A stretch of DNA of 32,061 bases from the IMG/VR virus record IMGVR_UViG_3300017605_000124, positions 1-32,061 of that record; one strand, written 5' to 3'. The position numbers were made by a program, and so were the translations under genes. Positions 1 to 6,623 of the stretch are shown one piece after another; within the stretch, counting starts at the first letter, position 1, and each line of letters opens with the position of its first letter. The DNA is from a virus. The notes beneath the pieces were generated by a model that saw only the letters and a list, made by a program, of their open reading frames with translations, made no database searches and was not told the DNA's origin.

Positions 1-69
1 GCTGGTGCACCCCGCGAGGTCATCACTTCGACCACCGCTGCAAAGCCTGACGACAAAGTTCCGTTCTAG
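1..69 (+). CDS. C-terminal end of a probable single-stranded-DNA-binding or DNA-replication protein (partial)
   Basis: The first reading frame is open from base 1 to a TAG at 67-69 and gives 22 residues ending in PDDKVPF. An acidic tip ending in Pro-Phe is the hallmark of bacterial and phage SSB proteins and of some other phage DNA-binding proteins, where it docks partner enzymes. Only the tail is visible, so the family cannot be fixed. The gene ends 3 bases before the next start, which suggests one plus-strand transcription unit with the sigma-like genes that follow. It could also be the end of another acidic-tailed phage protein. Confidence 0.5.
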   Translation, partial: AGAPREVITSTTAAKPDDKVPF

Positions 70-72
70 GTC

Positions 73-333
73 ATGGCCGTCTCTAGCGAGGCGGTTGCAG
101 AGCATAAGCCCCGAGTCGAGGCACTCGCTTATCGAATGTCTGGGCTTGGGGGTGCGGAGTTCGATGATCTTGTCCAGGAGGGCTTGATAAAGGTTTGGTT
201 GCTACTCGAAAAGAGTATTGACCCGACGTACATTCCCGCCAACCTTGTGATCCAGCGCGCCATGCTGGATTGGGTGCGGGTCTGTAGACGCCACGGTTTC
301 TCAGGGCATGAACCCAAAGAAGCCGAGGAGTAA
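73..333 (+). CDS. Sigma-70 region 2-like protein (half of a split sigma factor?)
   Basis: The 86-residue protein has a stretch around residues 31-45 reading DDLVQEGLIKVWLLLEK, followed by a basic segment near residues 66-78 (MLDWVRVCRRHG). This matches sigma-70 region 2: a DLxQEG core-binding helix followed by the 2.3/2.4 helix that melts the -10 element. There is no region 4 in this chain; the next gene, overlapping by 26 bases in the +1 frame, supplies an HTH that looks like region 4. The protein probably binds the host core RNA polymerase beta-prime subunit and redirects it to phage promoters. The start is ATG at 73; the ribosome site before it is weak, so translation may be coupled to the upstream gene. 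A region 2 assignment is strong by motif; function as a working sigma subunit is inferred. Confidence 0.7.
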   Translation: MAVSSEAVAEHKPRVEALAYRMSGLGGAEFDDLVQEGLIKVWLLLEKSIDPTYIPANLVIQRAMLDWVRVCRRHGFSGHEPKEAEE

Positions 334-619
334 CTACAAGGCGTCAGAAGTCAAGACCCTGGTCGAGGAGTACGAGGAGCTACGGGAGCTAAAAGGCACC
401 GAGCGTTCTCGTCTGCGTTACCTCGTTACCCTGGCGGATCTGGATAAATCGCTCCGGCGTATGCCGCCCAAAGAGTACCAAGCTGTGCTCCTGTGTGGGC
501 TGCTGTGCATCGCAACACGCACCGCCGGTAAGCTGCTCGGAGTCTCTGGAGAGACAATGCGCAAGCGTTACCTCAAGGGACTGGAGTGGCTCCACAACGA
601 CCTGAACGGAGGCACTTGA
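308..619 (+). CDS. Sigma-70 region 4-like HTH protein (second half of a split sigma factor?)
   Basis: The 103-residue protein has an acidic, charged N-terminal half (EEYEELRELKG) and a C-terminal helix-turn-helix: MPPKEYQAVLLCGLL near residue 56, then TRTAGKLLGVSGETMRKRY near residues 75-93. This follows the region 4.2 layout, in which a first helix beginning 'LPxxxRxVL' precedes an 'IAxxLGVSxxTVxxRL' HTH that reads the -35 element. The gene starts at ATG 308 inside the end of the region 2-like gene, in the +1 frame. Either the two chains form a two-subunit sigma factor, as Bacillus SigO/RsoA do, or a +1 frameshift in the overlap fuses them. It could also be a stand-alone transcription regulator. 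Confidence 0.65.
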   Translation: MNPKKPRSNYKASEVKTLVEEYEELRELKGTERSRLRYLVTLADLDKSLRRMPPKEYQAVLLCGLLCIATRTAGKLLGVSGETMRKRYLKGLEWLHNDLNGGT

Positions 620-1530
620 GCAAAAGGCTCATTGACCCGAGGGTATACGTCCCCTACGCGGACAAGGGCTGGTCTAACCGGCGGATCGGAAAGCAGCTAG
701 GCGTTGATGAATCAACTGTACGCCGTGCTCTCCAATCCATCGGATACCAGCGACACCTAATCCCGTTGATGGAGGCGGAGGACGAGGAGCGGTTCCGTAT
801 CGAACTCGATACACCAATCGTGCACAGCGGAGACATCATGCTGACCGCCGATTGGCACGTTCCTCTCTACGACCCTCAGTATGTGAACGAAATGATCGAG
901 ACGGCACGGACGGAGAACCTGAGGACGCTCTGCATCGCAGGCGACTTCTTCAACTTCGATTCCCTGTCGCAGTACGAGCCCAAGCAGCATGACGCCGGAC
1001 TTGAGCGCGAGCTTAACGAGGGCATTGCCGTAATGCGGGTGCTGTTTGAGACGTTCGACACCATCTACTACCTCTGGGGCAACCATGACGCCCGAATGCA
1101 CCGAGCCCTTGGGTTCGCCATTCAGTTCCGGGAGGCAATGAAGACGGTGTTCGGCGTGTTGGGCGAGGAGCTTCTGACGAAGATGATCTTCACCAACCTC
1201 GACCATATGTGGATCGAGGGCGACGGGAATACCGATTGGTACATCTGTCACCCGAAGAACTACACCGCAGTACCCCTGAACAACGCACGACGGCTTGCAA
1301 GCAAGCACAATGCGAACATCATCACGGCCCACAGCCACCACTGTGCGGTCGGATATGGACCGGACGGGGAGAAGGTAGTAGCGGAAATCGGCGGACTGTT
1401 CGATAGAACAAAGACCGCATACCTCCAGCGAACTACCACCTTCCCTACCTGGCAGCAGGGATATGCCTACTTGAAGGATGGAACACTCAAGGTGTTGAGC
1501 CCTGGGTGGGAACTGTCCGCCGCTAAGTAG
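586..1530 (+). CDS. HTH-metallophosphoesterase fusion (calcineurin-like)
   Basis: The 314-residue protein carries an N-terminal helix-turn-helix near residues 26-48 (WSNRRIGKQLGVDESTVRRAL) and then a calcineurin-like phosphoesterase domain. The metal-binding motifs appear in order: DWH near 89-91, GDFFN near 118, GNHD at 165-168, a lone His in ICHP near 221, and the closing AHSHH near 248. The family hydrolyses phosphoesters with two metals, often Mn or Fe. In phages such proteins act as nucleases or protein/nucleotide phosphatases, and the substrate here is unknown. The HTH suggests it is brought to specific DNA. Two starts are possible: GTG 586, with AAGGGA upstream, or TTG 616, which overlaps the previous stop and follows GGAGG very closely. 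It is the last gene before a terminator. Confidence 0.85.
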   Translation: MAPQRPERRHLSKRLIDPRVYVPYADKGWSNRRIGKQLGVDESTVRRALQSIGYQRHLIPLMEAEDEERFRIELDTPIVHSGDIMLTADWHVPLYDPQYVNEMIETARTENLRTLCIAGDFFNFDSLSQYEPKQHDAGLERELNEGIAVMRVLFETFDTIYYLWGNHDARMHRALGFAIQFREAMKTVFGVLGEELLTKMIFTNLDHMWIEGDGNTDWYICHPKNYTAVPLNNARRLASKHNANIITAHSHHCAVGYGPDGEKVVAEIGGLFDRTKTAYLQRTTTFPTWQQGYAYLKDGTLKVLSPGWELSAAK

Positions 1531-1544
1531 TCATCAAGCCAACA

Positions 1545-1613
1545 AAAAAGGCCCAGACACGGCTGCAGGGTGTGGCGTACAAGACTGCGTGCCACCCTGT
1601 TGTCCGTGCCTGG
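1545..1613 (-). terminator. Long hairpin with T-run, ends the minus-strand late operon
   Basis: Read on the minus strand, a long imperfect hairpin forms. CCAGGCACGG (1613-1604) pairs with 1561-1552 with one mismatch, and inner stems CAGGG/CCCTG and TGGC/GCCA close a 14-base loop. The hairpin is followed by GGCC and six T residues (1550-1545). This is a Rho-independent terminator layout placed about 160 bases past the last minus-strand gene. Confidence 0.65.
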
Positions 1614-1703
1614 AGAAGTAATCCCTCGCTATCTCGCTTGGCTGTCCTGGTCGTAATCGACCTGGCCTACGAGTACATGCGAAGGCGAAAGAACACACGT
1701 TGA
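1572..1703 (+). CDS. Possible 43-residue basic membrane peptide
   Basis: A GTG-started frame ends at TGA 1701-1703. It encodes a short hydrophobic run (LAVLVVIDLAY, about residues 24-34) followed by a very basic tail (MRRRKNTR). This pattern resembles the tiny single-span proteins at the right end of the window. There is no good ribosome site, and the frame overlaps a strong hairpin that also serves the opposite strand, so it may not be translated. Low confidence. Confidence 0.2.
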   Translation: MAYKTACHPVVRAWRSNPSLSRLAVLVVIDLAYEYMRRRKNTR

Positions 1704-1722
1704 GATCGCGGTAAAGAAATTG

Positions 1723-1759
1723 GCCCCCCAAGGGATAAGTTCCCAAGGGGGGCTTTTTT
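1723..1759 (+). terminator. Hairpin with T6 run, ends the left plus-strand genes
   Basis: GCCCCCC (1723-1729) pairs with GGGGGGC (1747-1753). A 2x2 AA/AA internal loop follows, then GGGA/TCCC around a 5-base loop, with TTTTTT (1754-1759) directly after. This is a Rho-independent terminator for plus-strand transcripts. It lies beyond the minus-strand terminator, so the two transcripts would overlap by about 200 bases. Confidence 0.8.
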
Positions 1760-1768
1760 CTCGTTGTG

Positions 1769-2767
1769 TTAGCTGTTACTGTGGCCCTGCATCAACATCT
1801 GCAGGAGCTTGGTGCGTAGATCCGGGGCTGCGCCAGTCATCATCTGATGGAGCATGTGCTGTTGCAGCATGGGATCTGCCTGCCCGAAGTGGGGATAAAC
1901 AGACTGTCCCAACCGGAGAGATCCGCCCTGGTCGTCCGGCCTATAGAGCGCATCACTAGGAGCCTGATAGGGCCGAAGGAACTGATCCAGTTCCGGGGGC
2001 ATTGCTCCTGTAATTCCGGCGTTCTGGAAGTCCTCAAGCGTCATGTTCCCATAATCAAGGCCCTGCCCGTAGGACTGAGCGCCGCTGGCCTCTGGAAGCG
2101 AGTCCAAATAATCCTGATACTGTTGATCCTCGGGTCCAATAGACTTCATATGGTTGTCCATCATGAGGTTCATGTTCGGGGCATCCGGGTTAACGTAGTC
2201 GGCTGTATTAGCCATGTCGTAGACATCCTGCGGTGAGGTAATCCCAGGCTGGTTCGGACTGACAGGATTGGGCCCCTCTGGATTCCAAGAGGACATCATG
2301 TGTTGTCCCTCAGGACTCATAACTACTGAGTCAGGAATGCCACTGAACTGCGGACCCTGCTTGATAGCATCCAGCATGGAGCCCACCGGGGGAACCAAAG
2401 ACTCCCCGTAGCCGCTCTCCCCCATGATGTCGAAGGAGGTCGGAGGAGCCTTAGAGACGTCTGCGAAGGTCATTTCAGCCGGAGATCGAAGGGTCTTTGG
2501 ATCGAGTGCACCAAAGGCACCTGCATCCTCGAAGGCCCTGAACTTGGCGAGCTTGCCAAGCACACCTACGCCCGGAGCTACTCCAAGCAGCGAACTGATC
2601 GGGGCATTCTCGAACGTGCCAATCGGATGTCGAGCCAGTTGGCCGTAAAAGTCAGCCATACCGCCCAGAGTCCTGCCGGGATGCATGAGTGCAGCCAGTA
2701 GGTTCTGAGGCTCAAGCCCCTGTAGGGTGCCAAGCGCGTCCCGCTTGAGGTTGTTTAGGAAGCTCAT
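1769..2767 (-). CDS. Hypothetical phage protein, last gene of the late operon
   Basis: The product is 332 residues from ATG 2767. That start overlaps the TGA of the upstream gene as ATGA; a TTG at 2782 is the alternative. The N-terminal 70 residues are helical and mildly hydrophobic (LLGVAPGVGVLGKLAKF). The rest is acidic, rich in Pro, Asp, Gln and Met, and low in complexity, with a Met/Gln-rich C-terminus. Composition resembles the other Gln/Gly/Pro-rich virion proteins of this operon (4907-5566 and 10097-12408), so a virion-associated role is possible. No enzyme motif or known domain was recognised. Confidence 0.75.
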   Translation of the reverse strand: MSFLNNLKRDALGTLQGLEPQNLLAALMHPGRTLGGMADFYGQLARHPIGTFENAPISSLLGVAPGVGVLGKLAKFRAFEDAGAFGALDPKTLRSPAEMTFADVSKAPPTSFDIMGESGYGESLVPPVGSMLDAIKQGPQFSGIPDSVVMSPEGQHMMSSWNPEGPNPVSPNQPGITSPQDVYDMANTADYVNPDAPNMNLMMDNHMKSIGPEDQQYQDYLDSLPEASGAQSYGQGLDYGNMTLEDFQNAGITGAMPPELDQFLRPYQAPSDALYRPDDQGGSLRLGQSVYPHFGQADPMLQQHMLHQMMTGAAPDLRTKLLQMLMQGHSNS

Positions 2768-3714
2768 GGCATCGCCGCCCAATCACCAGGAGTCATGTTC
2801 ACGCTGTAGACACAGACGGTCGGCCACAGATATCCCGCTGCCGAGTACGCGGGAACGTGCGGTTCCCATGCGTTAGGCGAGGTGGAATCCGAGTGCCCGT
2901 CATAGACGGCTATGCACATCGAAGCCACCGGGAGGCCGTGGTTGTCCGGCTTCCGTGAACTGTCCTGGTTCCAATAGAATTCGTTGATGACAATGAACTC
3001 CCCGCTGTTGATTCGTTTCTGAGCGTCCGGGTCCTGCCAGAAGTCAGAGAGGTTGGCGATGCCGACCTTGACTCCGTTCGCCACAGCCCTGCGGTAGCGA
3101 TCAAGCAACTCCACGTCGCACCATATCTCGGCAGGGACATCTGCGGTTTTGCCGCCCAGGATGCGCGCACATTCCTGCGCACGCTCGTGACTAACTTGAT
3201 CCGGGACGTACCAAACCACAGGCTCCTTGCCTGCGGCACGCACGAGATTGCCATTCGCCTGCGTGACCCACTGGCTGTAGGCCGGGTTAGGGTCGGCGGT
3301 GAATCCAACGATCTTGCAGCCATGCCACATGAGCGAATCCATCGGATTCTGGCCGCAGATAGTGGCTTTCTGATACCGCTCTAAACCGGGAGGGGTAGCC
3401 GGAGGAGGCGGGGGCTTCGGAGGCCCTGGAACCGGAGGTGGCGACCAATGTGCCGTGCGCCACTCGCTCCGTAGGGTCCAAGCAAAGCGAGAGACAGGGA
3501 AGCCGATGCGCCATACCTTCGGGCGAGGCCCCTGCTTGCCGCTTTCCAGCCATGCGTTCCACGCGGCCCACTGAGCCCACCACTGTGTAACGCGGTCGAA
3601 CTCCACGCGGCCTAGATCGGCCACAGAGATATGGGGGTGTCCTGTCCATGGCTTCGGACCGACTCCGAAGTGGTAGCGCGTGATTGCCTGGAACTGGTCC
3701 GTAGTTAGCTTCAT
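2764..3714 (-). CDS. Two-domain protein with proline hinge, unknown function, in the lysis region
   Basis: The 316-residue protein has a Trp-rich N-terminal domain (about 1-90). A proline-rich hinge follows near residues 91-110 (PPPVPGPPKPPPPP), and then a C-terminal domain of about 200 residues. The C-terminal part has alternating strand-like and helix-like segments (VVWYVPDQ, AEIWCDVELLDRY, KVGIANLSDF, FIVINEFYWN). These are reminiscent of a TIM-barrel glycoside hydrolase, but no catalytic signature was fixed. Lying just downstream of the CHAP endolysin, it could be a second cell-wall enzyme or an exported protein. It starts at ATG 3714, 3 bases after the endolysin stop. Confidence 0.75.
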   Translation of the reverse strand: MKLTTDQFQAITRYHFGVGPKPWTGHPHISVADLGRVEFDRVTQWWAQWAAWNAWLESGKQGPRPKVWRIGFPVSRFAWTLRSEWRTAHWSPPPVPGPPKPPPPPATPPGLERYQKATICGQNPMDSLMWHGCKIVGFTADPNPAYSQWVTQANGNLVRAAGKEPVVWYVPDQVSHERAQECARILGGKTADVPAEIWCDVELLDRYRRAVANGVKVGIANLSDFWQDPDAQKRINSGEFIVINEFYWNQDSSRKPDNHGLPVASMCIAVYDGHSDSTSPNAWEPHVPAYSAAGYLWPTVCVYSVNMTPGDWAAMP

Positions 3715-3717
3715 GAG

Positions 3718-4212
3718 TTACCCCGAAATCCGAATGAAGACAACATCCTTCGGATCGACCCAACGCCAACGGCGCTGTACCTTGTCGCCCGTGTTGCCCT
3801 CAACCGTCCTGATCCAGTATTTCCAGGCGAGGCCGTTTGCACGCAGGCGCGGAAGTGCCAGCACCTTCTCGACGATACCGATGTGGTCGTCGGGATGCGG
3901 GTCGTGCCCATGCCAGGAGTAAGCCACGCCGTACCCCTTGAAGGGACGGTCGCGCTTCCAGCCGTTCTTTTCAGCAGCCTCAACCCAGGAGAGTACCGAG
4001 GCCGGGTACTGAATGAGTTTAACAGCCTTGGAACCGGCCACCAGGAACATCGAGTACAGGAAGGCGGCACACCACGGATTAGGGCTATCTGCCCCTGCCG
4101 TGTGTAGCCACGCATTCACCTCAGGCCCACTGTTGGAGCCGAGCGGATGTTCACTGATACCCAGACGCTTCTTTGCCTCTTCGAGTGCGCGGATGTAGAC
4201 TGGCGTAACCAT
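3718..4212 (-). CDS. CHAP-domain endolysin
   Basis: This 164-residue protein shows a CHAP/NlpC-P60 cysteine peptidase-amidase arrangement. The candidate nucleophile is Cys48 in NPWCAAF, the His is His110 in DDHIGIV, and a polar third residue lies in TVEGN (Glu138/Asn140). Such enzymes cut peptidoglycan cross-bridges or the sugar-peptide amide bond. There is no signal peptide, so it would need a holin for export. The adjacent holin-like gene ends at its start as TTAATG. It is a single catalytic domain without a clear cell-wall-binding module. The family call is firm; the cleaved bond is unknown. Confidence 0.85.
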   Translation of the reverse strand: MVTPVYIRALEEAKKRLGISEHPLGSNSGPEVNAWLHTAGADSPNPWCAAFLYSMFLVAGSKAVKLIQYPASVLSWVEAAEKNGWKRDRPFKGYGVAYSWHGHDPHPDDHIGIVEKVLALPRLRANGLAWKYWIRTVEGNTGDKVQRRWRWVDPKDVVFIRISG

Positions 4213-4394
4213 TAAGGCTTCACCGGAGCGTTGGGAACTTTGTAGACACCAAAGGCGGCGAGTTCTGCAACAACGAACGTAACGATGCCCTGCTTGGTCG
4301 AGAAATCCGCCGTTGTGACCAGCGCAATCGCTGCACCGTTAGCAGCTACAGCCGCGACCACCGCTTTGCGGTAGCCTTCAAGTTTCTTGAGCAT
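4212..4394 (-). CDS. Holin-like membrane protein
   Basis: A 60-residue protein from ATG 4394, preceded by GAAAGGA. A basic N-terminus (MLKKLEGYRK) leads into a first hydrophobic stretch, about residues 11-27 (AVVAAVAANGAAIALV). A short polar loop follows, then a second hydrophobic stretch, about 36-52, ending near VYKVPN. This two-span layout with a C-terminal VPN motif is typical of small putative holins of actinobacteriophages. Placement directly upstream of the endolysin supports this. Holins form membrane holes that release the endolysin at a set time. Confidence 0.7.
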   Translation of the reverse strand: MLKKLEGYRKAVVAAVAANGAAIALVTTADFSTKQGIVTFVVAELAAFGVYKVPNAPVKP

Positions 4395-4402
4395 AGGTCC
4401 TT

Positions 4403-4705
4403 TCAGCACTTGCTAGGCGCGTATCGTTTGAGTTCGTGGTCAATGCTCTTTTCAGCGAGAGCCTTTTCGTAAGGATGGAGTTTGTAGTAGTCGATCTTGT
4501 CCAACCCTCTGCGGTTCTCTTCAAAGCTATCGCGGAATCCAGCCTTGAGAACCTCAATGCGCGTACAGGCAATGTGATCTGCTTCACGATAACTTTTGTC
4601 TCGGCGGGTTGCTCCTGTGTAAACGGTTGCTACCATCCAGAAGACAGCAGCAAATAGGATTAGATCCCGCCAAGTGAACCTATTACTTGTGTGCCAATGC
4701 ATCAT
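4403..4705 (-). CDS. Single-span membrane protein of the lysis cassette
   Basis: About 100 residues from ATG 4705, which overlaps the upstream TGA as ATGA. One hydrophobic segment at about residues 14-30 (LILFAAVFWMVATVYTG) is followed by a charged, helical C-terminal domain (READHIACTRIEVLKAG and onward). The topology resembles inner-membrane spanins and antiholins, but no family was recognised. It sits between another membrane protein and the holin-like gene. Confidence 0.7.
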   Translation of the reverse strand: MMHWHTSNRFTWRDLILFAAVFWMVATVYTGATRRDKSYREADHIACTRIEVLKAGFRDSFEENRRGLDKIDYYKLHPYEKALAEKSIDHELKRYAPSKC

Positions 4706-4905
4706 AGAGGCCACCACCCAGGCACACTGATGTGAAGGGCTCCAAGGACGTAAGGCAGGGTCCGGGCCACACTAGGAGTAGCCAGCAGAATGACGAGCGC
4801 CCTTGTCTTGATGTGTTCCGTTTTCTGTTCAGCGCGAACGAGGTCCAACCCATCGCTGAGTTGGCGGTTACTCACTCGTCCGCTAGGAGTCTCGTCCTCG
4901 GGCAT
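4702..4905 (-). CDS. Small membrane protein of the lysis cassette
   Basis: The 67-residue protein has a charged N-terminal half (MPEDETPSGRVSNRQ, then LVRAEQKTEHIKTR). Its C-terminal hydrophobic tail (LVILLATPSVARTLPYVLGAL) ends in Pro-Gly-Trp-Trp-Pro. A C-terminal anchor with a cytoplasmic head fits a small holin or antiholin. ATG 4905 starts 1 base past the upstream stop codon. The exact role is unknown. Confidence 0.7.
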   Translation of the reverse strand: MPEDETPSGRVSNRQLSDGLDLVRAEQKTEHIKTRALVILLATPSVARTLPYVLGALHISVPGWWPL

Positions 4906-4906
4906 G

Positions 4907-5566
4907 TTAGTATTGCGCTAGTCCAGTGGGTCGGCCACCGCGCTGCATTGCCGCGAGTGCTTGTGCCAACATCTGCTTGATGAGAGGGTTCTCGGCGTTC
5001 ATGAGTCCCTGTACTGCCGGAGGATAGTTTTGCGCCTGCTGATTGACCTGAGCAGACATATCCGGGGGAGTGCCAGGACCCCATGAGGGATTGCCGCGTA
5101 GAACATCGCCCGCACCGCCTGGACCGAAGCCGCGAGGATCGGGTTGGTGCATCGGGCCGCCCTGGAAACCAGGAGCCATTGCGTTGTTGACGTAAGCCCC
5201 GCCTGCATTCGGACCACCAGGAGCGATAGGCTGCCCTAGGAAGTTCGGCCCACCACCTCCACCCGCAAAGCCTGCGCCCTGCTGTTGGATAGCACCTCCG
5301 AGGAAGCGCGGCCCCATGACCGGCTGACCTTCCCGAGCAGAGTCGTGCATCCACTGGTTAGGGTCCTGATAGCCATGCTGTGCCGCATCGCTGGAGAGGT
5401 TGGTGGAGAAGTTTCGCCAGGTAGCCGCGAGGTTCCCCTGCGGAATAGGTCCGCGAAACAAGCCTGCGCGCTGCGCAAGCATTAGTCGTCTACGAGCGTA
5501 CTCCTCGGGCGACAAACCCATAGGATGCGGAGACTGACTCGGCATCCCTGTGCCTTTAGGAAGCAT
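4907..5566 (-). CDS. Gly/Pro/Gln-rich virion-like protein
   Basis: This 219-residue protein starts at ATG 5566 behind a strong AGGAGG. A helical, basic segment (LSPEEYARRRLMLAQRAGLF) precedes a long low-complexity middle of Gly, Pro, Gln and Phe (GGGGGPNFLGQPIAPGGPN). The end is a helical tail (LIKQMLAQALAAMQRGG). There is no enzyme motif. Its place between a virion lysin and the lysis genes, and composition shared with 10097-12408, suggest a minor virion protein, perhaps ejected with DNA. Identity unknown. Confidence 0.75.
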   Translation of the reverse strand: MLPKGTGMPSQSPHPMGLSPEEYARRRLMLAQRAGLFRGPIPQGNLAATWRNFSTNLSSDAAQHGYQDPNQWMHDSAREGQPVMGPRFLGGAIQQQGAGFAGGGGGPNFLGQPIAPGGPNAGGAYVNNAMAPGFQGGPMHQPDPRGFGPGGAGDVLRGNPSWGPGTPPDMSAQVNQQAQNYPPAVQGLMNAENPLIKQMLAQALAAMQRGGRPTGLAQY

Positions 5567-5573
5567 CTTCCTC

Positions 5574-6620
5574 CTATCGAAGGTTTGCGAGCGCCCATCG
5601 GAAGTAGTCGGACATCAGCTTGGCGTTGCCGGAAACATCCAGCGCCTCTCCGAGCTTCTTGCCCCCATACTGTCCAGGGAAGTCGCGGTAGTGGTAAGAA
5701 CCTTTAACGTGTACAGGATCGACCGCATCTACGTAGGGGTTTTCCCTAGCAGCCAGTCCCATTTCCTGCGCTCTGCGAATTGCACGCAGCATCGTCTGAG
5801 CATTCGTGATAGATACGTGAACGTGATCAGAGTGGCCTCCGATTCCCTTGGAGGAGAAGCGGCCATTGTCCCACTGACCGAGCGGGTCGTAGAACGCCTC
5901 AGCGAGGCCTCCCTTGGCCGTGTTGTAGGCCTGAGCACTCCCGCCACCCCCAATTCCTGCCAATACCGCTTGTGCAGTCTGCTGAGAAGGGGCCTGTCGC
6001 TGCGCAGGAGGAGCCAGGAGCGCCTGAATGGTGCCCGACTGGTCGATATGCCCGCTTTTTGCGAAATTGGCGCTAGCGGTCATTGCAGAGGCTAGCAGCC
6101 GACGCGGATCGAAGGAGCCACCTACGCCTGGATCTTCCGGCGCACCCCCTGTCGCGGAGAAAGCTGCGTCCGAGGAAGCGCCCACATTGGCGACGCCTTT
6201 CTTCCTGCCGTCTATGAAGCCCTGCTGCGGAATAACACCCGGCGTAGCCTTGTAGTAGCTGAGGGCACGCTGGATCTCTGCCAGAGGTTTAGCGGGTCGC
6301 TCAAACTGCGAGACGATGTTGCTGATAGCATCGCTGCCGTGCAATCCTTTGGCGACGCTGCCTATCTGCCCAAGAGCGTAGTCGATTCCAGCGCGAGACT
6401 CAGCCCACGCACGACCGCGACCTTGCGGGAGAGCGCCTCCAACGTGTAGCTGGAAAGGCCCGAAGGAGGTGCCGTTGTCGCCAACACCTCCGCCCGTGCC
6501 GTGATCTCCTGCGGTACCGAGGCCTTCGCTTTGAGCCACCGCGATTAGTGCGTCGGGATCAAGGCCGTACTTCGCTGCTTGAGAGCGGATATACCCCTCC
6601 CACCAGTCAACATTAGCCAA
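5574..6620 (-). CDS. Virion-associated peptidoglycan hydrolase: lysozyme-like N-terminus, M15-like C-terminus
   Basis: The 348-residue protein starts at TTG 6620, behind GGGAGG. Near residues 24-60 it has ALIAVAQSEGLG and then SFGPFQLHVGG, a lytic transglycosylase-like arrangement with Glu32 as the likely acid. After a Gly/Ala/Gln linker the C-terminus has HSDHVHVS near 265 and GSYHYRD near 306-312, followed by EALDVSG near 325. These are His/Asp zinc-ligand motifs of VanY/M15-type peptidases common in phage lysins. Two different cutting activities in one virion-region protein would let the tail open the cell wall during DNA entry. The His-x-His motif precedes the SxHxxxD-like motif, reversed from classical VanY. 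Confidence 0.75.
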   Translation of the reverse strand: MANVDWWEGYIRSQAAKYGLDPDALIAVAQSEGLGTAGDHGTGGGVGDNGTSFGPFQLHVGGALPQGRGRAWAESRAGIDYALGQIGSVAKGLHGSDAISNIVSQFERPAKPLAEIQRALSYYKATPGVIPQQGFIDGRKKGVANVGASSDAAFSATGGAPEDPGVGGSFDPRRLLASAMTASANFAKSGHIDQSGTIQALLAPPAQRQAPSQQTAQAVLAGIGGGGSAQAYNTAKGGLAEAFYDPLGQWDNGRFSSKGIGGHSDHVHVSITNAQTMLRAIRRAQEMGLAARENPYVDAVDPVHVKGSYHYRDFPGQYGGKKLGEALDVSGNAKLMSDYFRWALANLR

Positions 6621-6623
6621 GAG

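Noticed and set aside
757-1341. Minus-strand frame of 194 codons opposite the metallophosphoesterase gene
   Set aside because: The plus-strand frame has all catalytic motifs. The reverse frame has no recognisable domain.
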